64,000 bases of DNA. Origin: Xiphydria camelus (taxonomy: Eukaryota > Arthropoda > Insecta > Hymenoptera > Xiphydriidae). Positions 1 through 8,630 of this stretch are shown one piece after another. Every line of letters starts with the position of its first letter. The first letter of the stretch is position 1. The position numbers and the translations under genes were made by a program. The notes under the pieces are model-generated. The model was not told the origin of the DNA and did not search any database. It was given only the letters and a program-made list of their open reading frames with translations. The stretch spans positions 21,306,278 through 21,370,277 of the forward strand of contig OY783194.1 of NCBI GenBank assembly GCA_963678675.1. Direction: 5' to 3'.

Positions 1-92
1 GTAAGTCTTCTTGTAGAGGGGAGAATGGCGAGTTCAAGAGATGACCGACCGGGGAAAGTTAATACCTGGCTTATCAGGTTTCGAGGATCGCT
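1..92 (-). pseudogene. Tail of the minus-strand coding remnant from the unit left of the window
   Basis: Read on the minus strand, bases 92 to 1 are open and continue, by comparison with later units, across the fold-back insertion site into the remnant of the preceding unit. A TGA lies at 93-95. Beyond it, other minus-strand frames stay open in pieces up to about base 210, just short of the CCAAT box, so the remnant may once have reached that far. The piece 1-216 holds nothing else that I recognise. Confidence 0.35.
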
Positions 93-216
93 TCAACATT
101 CCATGCAGCCTGAACCCTCGTTATGACTAAGGCCGAACAACGGTACCCTTGCCCGCTAGATCCGGGACGCGGAAAATACCCAACGTAATCCCTTGTTCTA
201 ATACCAGTCACTCCTA

Positions 217-370
217 GCCAATCAGGGCGCATCGTGTAAGTTTACGTCATCCTCATCCAGCCAATCCGGGCGTACCGCGTCAGCGCACGCTACCCCCACC
301 CACACACCGCCTTACAACTACTGTTAGATGTAAGATATATAAACCGCGACCAAATGCATGTTAGTCAATG
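217..370 (+). promoter_or_regulatory. Unit 1 core and proximal promoter of the F-box gene
   Basis: GCCAATC boxes lie at 217-223 and 260-266, within a diverged 24-base direct repeat (217-240 and 260-283). Between them is a CRE/ATF-like TTACGTCA at 242-249. A C-rich CACCC stretch follows at about 291-305, then TATATAAA at 336-343. An initiator-like TCAATG at 365-370 would start transcription at A367, 31 bases after the first T of the TATA box, which is normal spacing. The leader from 367 to 650 has only one ATG before the gene (368-370), essentially at the cap and so probably skipped. This supports both the start site and the choice of ATG at 651. Confidence 0.75.
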
Positions 371-650
371 CATAACCGAAGTGTATCGCCGACCGTACAC
401 AGTGCAAGCGCTCTAGCTTTTATTCGGACGCTCATAATATCTCATACGCTCAGTCTCATATATTATCATCAGGGTAATCGATTCGCTGTACTTCGCGACT
501 TCATCCAAAAGTGTGTTTGTGTGTATAACCAAGTGAACAGTGCTTCGTCCAGCATAGAGTATCCCCAGTGAAGCACATTCAGAAACAAAATCACCGCCGG
601 GCGATAGTGAGAGCTCTGTAGCACCAGGACGGCGCAGTCAACCAACGCCG

Positions 651-1949
651 ATGGAAATATCTCTACCCGCTAAGCCTGAGAGGGCTTTGACGAAACGACA
701 ATTTCAGGCAGAGGCTGAACAGCGGCAATACTTCATGTTTTCCGACTACTACGCCTTGCTACGGATTTTCGAGTATCTCAACTTTCAGGACCTGCTGCGA
801 GCGGCGAGAGTGTGTAGAATGTGGCGTGATCTCGCCGTGCATCCCTCGCTGTGGAGGACGGTGCGGATGAAGGGTAAGTGCGAGGTGACCGATTGGGACG
901 GATTTGCGAAGGCGTTGAAGAGGTGCGGCACGCGACACTTGGATCTGAGTGAGATGGTGGTCGAGGAGGCGGAGTCCGACGCTATCTCGGAGAAATTCGT
1001 ATCCGTAATATCAAGGTTTACGAATCTCGTTAAGCTGGAGCTGTTCCAGTGCCCTGCAAACGTCATCGAAGAAGTGATCGAGAACTGCCCGCAGTTGGAG
1101 GTGTTGAGTGCAATGTCGATAGAGCCCTGCTCTTCTTTGAATTTGAGCTCCGCCGGAAATCTGAAACGCTGTCAGGAGCTAAAATTGAGGGCGATAAACT
1201 GGATGTCCTTGGAGACGGGTCTCTCATCTTTGCAGACGCTGGCTCAGTTAACTCATTTTAGTCTGACGACTGTGGAAGAACTCTACGGGTTTGAACTTGA
1301 CATTTTAGAATCGTTAACAACCCTGGAAACGCTTGAACTCGGAAAGTGTTCCTACCTTCATAAAGAATTCGGCACGCGGGTACTTCCGAAATTGCACAAT
1401 TTGAAACGTCTTAGACTGGAGAATGGATTATTCTTGTGCTGTACGTTCGAGATACTCGAGGGCGTGTCGAAGCTGAAAAATTTGAGTCAATTGGAATTAG
1501 TCAACTTCGAAGTGAAGAACGGCTTCGACAAATACTTGGCGAAATGCAAGAATATCAAAAGGCTACTGATAATACCGATTTATACATCGAATTATGCCAT
1601 GTCGAACAACATGATTCTCAGTGGCGTCATGGAGTTATCAAATAACTTAACGCACTTCGGCTGGGGTTTTGCCGACACGGGCGATTTTATACCGGTGTTA
1701 AAACCAATTCCGTACTTGAAGTCGATCGAGAATATAGAAGATGATAGTTTAGAGGAAGACGATCAGGTGCTACCGAACCTGACGGATTCGCAAGTATACA
1801 TTTTGCGATTGTCTCAACTGCGGAAGCTTCTCCTCACCGCGTTGCCAAAGACGCGGTTCGAAACCTTGGAAATTCCCTTCGACACCAAGTGGCAGCAGAT
1901 TATTTCAGATTCTACCGCTCTCTCAGTAACCAAGAGACAGATAAAGTAA
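651..1949 (+). CDS. Unit 1 F-box/leucine-rich-repeat protein, 432 residues
   Basis: Predicted F-box protein that would bind Skp1 and recruit a substrate to an SCF (Skp1-cullin-F-box) ubiquitin ligase. The F-box is at about residues 31-72: ALLRIFEYL, then DLLRAARVCRMWRDLA, then HPSLWRTV. The usual Leu-Pro at its start is replaced by aromatic residues (FSDYY). From about residue 95 to 414 run some 12 irregular LRRs, for example HLDLS 97-101, LVKLELFQC 126-134, LETLELGKC 225-233, LKRLRLENG 251-259 and LSQLELVNF 278-286. An acidic stretch (EDDSLEEDDQ) lies at 363-372. There is no signal peptide or membrane segment, so it is probably cytosolic or nuclear. The start is the first ATG after an in-frame TAG at 555-557. 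The gene is intronless. Codon 430 is CAG, so this copy ends in QIK. The substrate is unknown; the family call is firm, the function inferred. Confidence 0.88.
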   Translation: MEISLPAKPERALTKRQFQAEAEQRQYFMFSDYYALLRIFEYLNFQDLLRAARVCRMWRDLAVHPSLWRTVRMKGKCEVTDWDGFAKALKRCGTRHLDLSEMVVEEAESDAISEKFVSVISRFTNLVKLELFQCPANVIEEVIENCPQLEVLSAMSIEPCSSLNLSSAGNLKRCQELKLRAINWMSLETGLSSLQTLAQLTHFSLTTVEELYGFELDILESLTTLETLELGKCSYLHKEFGTRVLPKLHNLKRLRLENGLFLCCTFEILEGVSKLKNLSQLELVNFEVKNGFDKYLAKCKNIKRLLIIPIYTSNYAMSNNMILSGVMELSNNLTHFGWGFADTGDFIPVLKPIPYLKSIENIEDDSLEEDDQVLPNLTDSQVYILRLSQLRKLLLTALPKTRFETLEIPFDTKWQQIISDSTALSVTKRQIK

Positions 1950-2006
1950 TCGCTAAAGAATTCAAGGAAGCGAACGATGCGAGATGATTAACATTTTCTT
2001 TTAATT

Positions 2007-3404
2007 TTATTCTGCCTCGTCATCGTCAAGGAGGTTCTTATCTAGTATATTCAACAAAAGTATCGTGTTTCCGTATATTATATTTATACACACGTCGATA
2101 TTGATGGCAGAAATAAGATCGTACGGTATTTGCATTCCCGACAGGAGCGACGCGATATCGGTAACGATTTGAGTCAATAAGTCTCTGGATATGACAATTC
2201 GTAAAACCTAGTCTCTCATTATTACACGTACATTAGCTGTCATCCGACACTTTACCATGTCCCTAAATATTACGACACTGCCATTTGGCGTAATTGTACG
2301 AAAAGGGGAAACAAAGATATCAAATTTCCTTAAAAAAAATTGCTCCCTCTTACGGTGGACGAAATTTGACACAACGGTTCATACCGCTCGATATTATTGC
2401 TATCTAAGTAAAGCACTAATTTAGAATTAATCCCATCATCGGTCACATAATGACAAGGCGAGCGGTCTATTTCGGCTAATCCAGGCTGCTAATGAGTTCG
2501 CTGCAGTCCCGCACCTTCCCGGAAAGGGCTAATTGCTGGACGAGTCGGAATAGATCGTTTTCCGCATACTTAAGGGGGAACGCCACTGTGACGGCCCGAA
2601 AAATGACCGTTCTTCGTGAATTTTTTTAAAAGGATTAATAAATAGTTAAAGGGATGCGGTTTGTTGCATGCTATTACGTAGACTTTCAACTTCATTTATG
2701 TACATTTTTATTTAAAAATATTGTAAATTGACAATGTTATTAACATGAATGTTACCCTCGAAAAAATGAATCGCCCTTGTCCCACGTGTTTCGGTATGAA
2801 GGATTATTATCTGGAAAAAAAAATTTTTTTTTAAATATCTATAAGAATATGGCTATCGTTGTACGTAGGGTTTTTTTTCGCAAAATGCCGAAATATTGAA
2901 ATTTTTCTTCGTTATTTTCGCAGTTTTTCGTATTCTAGCAGCTTGAAAAAATAGTAAAAATCAAAATTTCAAAAAACCCCTACGTACAACGCGATAGCTA
3001 TATACTTATAGATATTAAATTTTTTTTTCTTTTTTCAGATAATCCTTCATACCGAAATACGTGGGACAATGGGGAGGGCGGTTCATTTTTTCCGAGGGTA
3101 ACATTCATGTTAATAACATTGTCAGTTTGGAATATTTTTAAATAAAAATGTTTACAAATGAAGCTGAAAGTTTACTTAATAGCATGCAACAAACCGCATC
3201 CCTTTAACTATTTATTAACCCTTTCAAAAAAATTCACGAAAAACGGTCATTTTTCGGGCCGTCACAGTGGCGTTCCCCCTTAATCTGATAGTTACCGCTA
3301 TACTTAGAAATAGTAAGTCTTCTTGTAGAGGGGAGAATGGCGAGTTCAAGAGATGACCGACCGGGGAAAGTTAATACCTGGCTTATCAGGTTTCGAGGAT
3401 CGCT
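2007..3404 (-). pseudogene. Unit 1 decayed minus-strand coding remnant, split by the fold-back element
   Basis: Reading the minus strand gives three successive coding-like blocks in different frames. Block A runs 3404-3284 and, after skipping the fold-back element, 2573-2479: 72 open codons that contain SKYSGNYQIKYAENDLF. Block C is 2488-2333 (52 codons, contains NSKLVLYLDSNNIERYEPL). Block B is 2207-2010 (66 codons, ends DKNLLDDDEAE, stop TAA 2007-2009) and stays open upstream of a single TAG (2208-2210) to about 2333. The C-to-B frame change falls on a run of 8 A at 2332-2339. A minus-strand AATAAA overlaps the terminal stop. I do not recognise the family. The alternative is an exon fragment of a neighbouring spliced gene, or chance open frames. 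Confidence 0.45.
2570..3283. mobile_element. Unit 1 TTAA-flanked fold-back element (MITE-like), 714 bases
   Basis: TTAA at 2570-2573 and 3280-3283 bounds a 706-base element that starts GGGGGAACGCCACTGTGACG and ends in its exact complement. The first 38 bases of the two ends pair perfectly. The imperfect pairing continues inward for over 300 bases per arm to a central loop of roughly 50-90 bases near 2880-2965. There is no transposase ORF, so it is non-autonomous. TTAA flanks suggest piggyBac-type mobilisation, but TTAA is palindromic and could belong to the inverted repeat itself. Canonical AATAAA signals lie in the left arm (2637-2642) and right arm (3141-3146). In this unit the left arm carries changes (TAAAAGGATT, TTATTATC) that weaken its match to the right arm. 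Confidence 0.85.
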
Positions 3405-3528
3405 TCAACATTCCATGCAGCCTGAACCCTCGTTATGACTAAGGCCGAACAACGGTACCCTTGCCCGCTAGATCCGGGACGCGGAAAATACCCAACGTAA
3501 TCCCTTGTTCTAATACCAGTCACTCCTA

Positions 3529-3682
3529 GCCAATCAGGGCGCATCGTGTAAGTTTACGTCATCCTCATCCAGCCAATCCGGGCGTACCGCGTCAGCGCAC
3601 GCTACCCCCACCCACACACCGCCTTACAACTACTGTTAGATGTAAGATATATAAACCGCGACCAAATGCATGTTAGTCAATG
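3529..3682 (+). promoter_or_regulatory. Unit 2 promoter
   Basis: Same elements and spacing as in unit 1, with no change seen: CCAAT boxes, CRE-like site, TATATAAA at 3648-3655, initiator A at 3679. Confidence 0.75.
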
Positions 3683-3962
3683 CATAACCGAAGTGTATCG
3701 CCGACCGTACACAGTGCAAGCGCTCTAGCTTTTATTCGGACGCTCATAATATCTCATACGCTCAGTCTCATATATTATCATCAGGGTAATCGATTCGCTG
3801 TACTTCGCGACTTCATCCAAAAGTGTGTTTGTGTGTATAACCAAGTGAACAGTGCTTCGTCCAGCATAGAGTATCCCCAGTGAAGCACATTCAGAAACAA
3901 AATCACCGCCGGGCGATAGTGAGAGCTCTGTAGCACCAGGACGGCGCAGTCAACCAACGCCG

Positions 3963-5261
3963 ATGGAAATATCTCTACCCGCTAAGCCTGAGAGGGCTTT
4001 GACGAAACGACAATTTCAGGCAGAGGCTGAACAGCGGCAATACTTCATGTTTTCCGACTACTACGCCTTGCTACGGATTTTCGAGTATCTCAACTTTCAG
4101 GACCTGCTGCGAGCGGCGAGAGTGTGTAGAATGTGGCGTGATCTCGCCGTGCATCCCTCGCTGTGGAGGACGGTGCGGATGAAGGGTAAGTGCGAGGTGA
4201 CCGATTGGGACGGATTTGCGAAGGCGTTGAAGAGGTGCGGCACGCGACACTTGGATCTGAGTGAGATGGTGGTCGAGGAGGCGGAGTCCGACGCTATCTC
4301 GGAGAAATTCGTATCCGTAATATCAAGGTTTACGAATCTCGTTAAGCTGGAGCTGTTCCAGTGCCCTGCAAACGTCATCGAAGAAGTGATCGAGAACTGC
4401 CCGCAGTTGGAGGTGTTGAGTGCAATGTCGATAGAGCCCTGCTCTTCTTTGAATTTGAGCTCCGCCGGAAATCTGAAACGCTGTCAGGAGCTAAAATTGA
4501 GGGCGATAAACTGGATGTCCTTGGAGACGGGTCTCTCATCTTTGCAGACGCTGGCTCAGTTAACTCATTTTAGTCTGACGACTGTGGAAGAACTCTACGG
4601 GTTTGAACTTGACATTTTAGAATCGTTAACAACCCTGGAAACGCTTGAACTCGGAAAGTGTTCCTACCTTCATAAAGAATTCGGCACGCGGGTACTTCCG
4701 AAATTGCACAATTTGAAACGTCTTAGACTGGAGAATGGATTATTCTTGTGCTGTACGTTCGAGATACTCGAGGGCGTGTCGAAGCTGAAAAATTTGAGTC
4801 AATTGGAATTAGTCAACTTCGAAGTGAAGAACGGCTTCGACAAATACTTGGCGAAATGCAAGAATATCAAAAGGCTACTGATAATACCGATTTATACATC
4901 GAATTATGCCATGTCGAACAACATGATTCTCAGTGGCGTCATGGAGTTATCAAATAACTTAACGCACTTCGGCTGGGGTTTTGCCGACACGGGCGATTTT
5001 ATACCGGTGTTAAAACCAATTCCGTACTTGAAGTCGATCGAGAATATAGAAGATGATAGTTTAGAGGAAGACGATCAGGTGCTACCGAACCTGACGGATT
5101 CGCAAGTATACATTTTGCGATTGTCTCAACTGCGGAAGCTTCTCCTCACCGCGTTGCCAAAGACGCGGTTCGAAACCTTGGAAATTCCCTTCGACACCAA
5201 GTGGCAGCAGATTATTTCAGATTCTACCGCTCTCTCAGTAACCAAGAGACAGATAAAGTAA
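3963..5261 (+). CDS. Unit 2 F-box/LRR protein, 432 residues
   Basis: The protein is identical to that of unit 1, including the QIK carboxyl end from CAG at codon 430. I saw no difference between units 1 and 2 over their full length, so they are the most recent duplicates in the left part of the window. Confidence 0.88.
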   Translation: MEISLPAKPERALTKRQFQAEAEQRQYFMFSDYYALLRIFEYLNFQDLLRAARVCRMWRDLAVHPSLWRTVRMKGKCEVTDWDGFAKALKRCGTRHLDLSEMVVEEAESDAISEKFVSVISRFTNLVKLELFQCPANVIEEVIENCPQLEVLSAMSIEPCSSLNLSSAGNLKRCQELKLRAINWMSLETGLSSLQTLAQLTHFSLTTVEELYGFELDILESLTTLETLELGKCSYLHKEFGTRVLPKLHNLKRLRLENGLFLCCTFEILEGVSKLKNLSQLELVNFEVKNGFDKYLAKCKNIKRLLIIPIYTSNYAMSNNMILSGVMELSNNLTHFGWGFADTGDFIPVLKPIPYLKSIENIEDDSLEEDDQVLPNLTDSQVYILRLSQLRKLLLTALPKTRFETLEIPFDTKWQQIISDSTALSVTKRQIK

Positions 5262-5318
5262 TCGCTAAAGAATTCAAGGAAGCGAACGATGCGAGATGAT
5301 TAACATTTTCTTTTAATT

Positions 5319-6716
5319 TTATTCTGCCTCGTCATCGTCAAGGAGGTTCTTATCTAGTATATTCAACAAAAGTATCGTGTTTCCGTATATTATATTTATA
5401 CACACGTCGATATTGATGGCAGAAATAAGATCGTACGGTATTTGCATTCCCGACAGGAGCGACGCGATATCGGTAACGATTTGAGTCAATAAGTCTCTGG
5501 ATATGACAATTCGTAAAACCTAGTCTCTCATTATTACACGTACATTAGCTGTCATCCGACACTTTACCATGTCCCTAAATATTACGACACTGCCATTTGG
5601 CGTAATTGTACGAAAAGGGGAAACAAAGATATCAAATTTCCTTAAAAAAAATTGCTCCCTCTTACGGTGGACGAAATTTGACACAACGGTTCATACCGCT
5701 CGATATTATTGCTATCTAAGTAAAGCACTAATTTAGAATTAATCCCATCATCGGTCACATAATGACAAGGCGAGCGGTCTATTTCGGCTAATCCAGGCTG
5801 CTAATGAGTTCGCTGCAGTCCCGCACCTTCCCGGAAAGGGCTAATTGCTGGACGAGTCGGAATAGATCGTTTTCCGCATACTTAAGGGGGAACGCCACTG
5901 TGACGGCCCGAAAAATGACCGTTCTTCGTGAATTTTTTTAAAAGGATTAATAAATAGTTAAAGGGATGCGGTTTGTTGCATGCTATTACGTAGACTTTCA
6001 ACTTCATTTATGTACATTTTTATTTAAAAATATTGTAAATTGACAATGTTATTAACATGAATGTTACCCTCGAAAAAATGAATCGCCCTTGTCCCACGTG
6101 TTTCGGTATGAAGGATTATTATCTGGAAAAAAAAATTTTTTTTTAAATATCTATAAGAATATGGCTATCGTTGTACGTAGGGTTTTTTTTCGCAAAATGC
6201 CGAAATATTGAAATTTTTCTTCGTTATTTTCGCAGTTTTTCGTATTCTAGCAGCTTGAAAAAATAGTAAAAATCAAAATTTCAAAAAACCCCTACGTACA
6301 ACGCGATAGCTATATACTTATAGATATTAAATTTTTTTTTCTTTTTTCAGATAATCCTTCATACCGAAATACGTGGGACAATGGGGAGGGCGGTTCATTT
6401 TTTCCGAGGGTAACATTCATGTTAATAACATTGTCAGTTTGGAATATTTTTAAATAAAAATGTTTACAAATGAAGCTGAAAGTTTACTTAATAGCATGCA
6501 ACAAACCGCATCCCTTTAACTATTTATTAACCCTTTCAAAAAAATTCACGAAAAACGGTCATTTTTCGGGCCGTCACAGTGGCGTTCCCCCTTAATCTGA
6601 TAGTTACCGCTATACTTAGAAATAGTAAGTCTTCTTGTAGAGGGGAGAATGGCGAGTTCAAGAGATGACCGACCGGGGAAAGTTAATACCTGGCTTATCA
6701 GGTTTCGAGGATCGCT
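5319..6716 (-). pseudogene. Unit 2 minus-strand coding remnant
   Basis: Same three blocks and 8-A run as in unit 1. Block B carries ACC (Thr) at the codon where most other units have AGC (Ser), as in units 1 and 10. The fold-back element interrupts block A. Confidence 0.45.
5882..6595. mobile_element. Unit 2 fold-back element, 714 bases
   Basis: Same form as the unit 1 element, with TTAA at both ends, an 8-T run in the left arm and TTATTATC. Confidence 0.85.
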
Positions 6717-6840
6717 TCAACATTCCATGCAGCCTGAACCCTCGTTATGACTAAGGCCGAACAACGGTACCCTTGCCCGCTAGATCCGGGACGCGGAAAA
6801 TACCCAACGTAATCCCTTGTTCTAATACCAGTCACTCCTA

Positions 6841-6994
6841 GCCAATCAGGGCGCATCGTGTAAGTTTACGTCATCCTCATCCAGCCAATCCGGGCGTACC
6901 GCGTCAGCGCACGCTACCCCCACCCACACACCGCCTTACAACTACTGTTAGATGTAAGATATATAAACCGCGACCAAATGCATGTTAGTCAATG
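6841..6994 (+). promoter_or_regulatory. Unit 3 promoter
   Basis: Unchanged from unit 1; TATATAAA lies at 6960-6967 and the initiator A at 6991. Confidence 0.75.
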
Positions 6995-7274
6995 CATAAC
7001 CGAAGTGTATCGCCGACCGTACACAGTGCAAGCGCTCTAGCTTTTATTCGGACGCTCATAATATCTCATACGCTCAGTCTCATATATTATCATCAGGGTA
7101 ATCGATTCGCTGTACTTCGCGACTTCATCCAAAAGTGTGTTTGTGTGTATAACCAAGTGAACAGTGCTTCGTCCAGCATAGAGTATCCCCAGTGAAGCAC
7201 ATTCAGAAACAAAATCACCGCCGGGCGATAGTGAGAGCTCTGTAGCACCAGGACGGCGCAGTCAACCAACGCCG

Positions 7275-8564
7275 ATGGAAATATCTCTACCCGCTAAGCC
7301 TGAGAGGGCTTTGACGAAACGACAATTTCAGGCAGAGGCTGAACAGCGGCAATACTTCATGTTTTCCGACTACTACGCCTTGCTACGGATTTTCGAGTAT
7401 CTCAACTTTCAGGACCTGCTGCGAGCGGCGAGAGTGTGTAGAATGTGGCGTGATCTCGCCGTGCATCCCTCGCTGTGGAGGACGGTGCGGATGAAGGGTA
7501 AGTGCGAGGTGACCGATTGGGACGGATTTGCGAAGGCGTTGAAGAGGTGCGGCACGCGACACTTGGATCTGAGTGAGATGGTGGTCGAGGAGGCGGAGTC
7601 CGACGCTATCTCGGAGAAATTCGTATCCGTAATATCAAGGTTTACGAATCTCGTTAAGCTGGAGCTGTTCCAGTGCCCTGCAAACGTCATCGAAGAAGTG
7701 ATCGAGAACTGCCCGCAGTTGGAGGTGTTGAGTGCAATGTCGATAGAGCCCTGCTCTTCTTTGAATTTGAGCTCCGCCGGAAATCTGAAACGCTGTCAGG
7801 AGCTAAAATTGAGGGCGATAAACTGGATGTCCTTGGAGACGGGTCTCTCATCTTTGCAGACGCTGGCTCAGTTAACTCATTTTAGTCTGACGACTGTGGA
7901 AGAACTCTACGGGTTTGAACTTGACATTTTAGAATCGTTAACAACCCTGGAAACGCTTGAACTCGGAAAGTGTTCCTACCTTCATAAAGAATTCGGCACG
8001 CGGGTACTTCCGAAATTGCACAATTTGAAACGTCTTAGACTGGAGAATGGATTATTCTTGTGCTGTACGTTCGAGATACTCGAGGGCGTGTCGAAGCTGA
8101 AAAATTTGAGTCAATTGGAATTAGTCAACTTCGAAGTGAAGAACGGCTTCGACAAATACTTGGCGAAATGCAAGAATATCAAAAGGCTACTGATAATACC
8201 GATTTATACATCGAATTATGCCATGTCGAACAACATGATTCTCAGTGGCGTCATGGAGTTATCAAATAACTTAACGCACTTCGGCTGGGGTTTTGCCGAC
8301 ACGGGCGATTTTATACCGGTGTTAAAACCAATTCCGTACTTGAAGTCGATCGAGAATATAGAAGATGATAGTTTAGAGGAAGACGATCAGGTGCTACCGA
8401 ACCTGACGGATTCGCAAGTATACATTTTGCGATTGTCTCAACTGCGGAAGCTTCTCCTCACCGCGTTGCCAAAGACGCGGTTCGAAACCTTGGAAATTCC
8501 CTTCGACACCAAGTGGCAGCAGATTATTTCAGATTCTACCGCTCTCTCAGTAACCAAGAGATAG
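7275..8564 (+). CDS. Unit 3 F-box/LRR protein, 429 residues
   Basis: Codon 430 is TAG instead of CAG, so the protein ends at TKR and lacks the last three residues of unit 1. The rest of the protein is identical. This shorter end is the commoner form in the array. Confidence 0.88.
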   Translation: MEISLPAKPERALTKRQFQAEAEQRQYFMFSDYYALLRIFEYLNFQDLLRAARVCRMWRDLAVHPSLWRTVRMKGKCEVTDWDGFAKALKRCGTRHLDLSEMVVEEAESDAISEKFVSVISRFTNLVKLELFQCPANVIEEVIENCPQLEVLSAMSIEPCSSLNLSSAGNLKRCQELKLRAINWMSLETGLSSLQTLAQLTHFSLTTVEELYGFELDILESLTTLETLELGKCSYLHKEFGTRVLPKLHNLKRLRLENGLFLCCTFEILEGVSKLKNLSQLELVNFEVKNGFDKYLAKCKNIKRLLIIPIYTSNYAMSNNMILSGVMELSNNLTHFGWGFADTGDFIPVLKPIPYLKSIENIEDDSLEEDDQVLPNLTDSQVYILRLSQLRKLLLTALPKTRFETLEIPFDTKWQQIISDSTALSVTKR

Positions 8565-8630
8565 ATAAAGTAATCGCTAAAGAATTCAAGGAAGCGAACG
8601 ATGCGAGATGATTAACATTTTCTTTTAATT

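Noticed and set aside
368..571. 67-codon plus-strand frame, present in every unit
   Set aside because: Its ATG lies one base after the inferred transcription start, it shows no known domain, and it changes freely (Thr to Arg in units 7 and 12, Glu to Gly in 17 and 19). Treated as leader, not as a gene.
871..879. Strong splice-donor-like GGTAAGT inside the F-box gene, unit 1
   Set aside because: The frame continues unbroken through the whole LRR region with consistent repeats, so an intron here is not needed; a cryptic or alternative donor cannot be excluded without RNA data.
785..1066. 93-codon minus-strand frame, present in every unit
   Set aside because: It lies wholly inside the F-box coding region and its changes simply mirror the F-box replacements. 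It is a shadow frame.
1049..1261. 70-codon plus-strand frame inside the F-box gene, and another at 1436-1645
   Set aside because: Both overlap the LRR region in another frame, start at non-ATG codons or lack support, and are explained by conservation of the real gene.
2570..3283. Intact transposase or retroelement within the unit
   Set aside because: No frame of useful length with transposase, integrase or reverse-transcriptase motifs was seen; the element consists of arms and a short loop.
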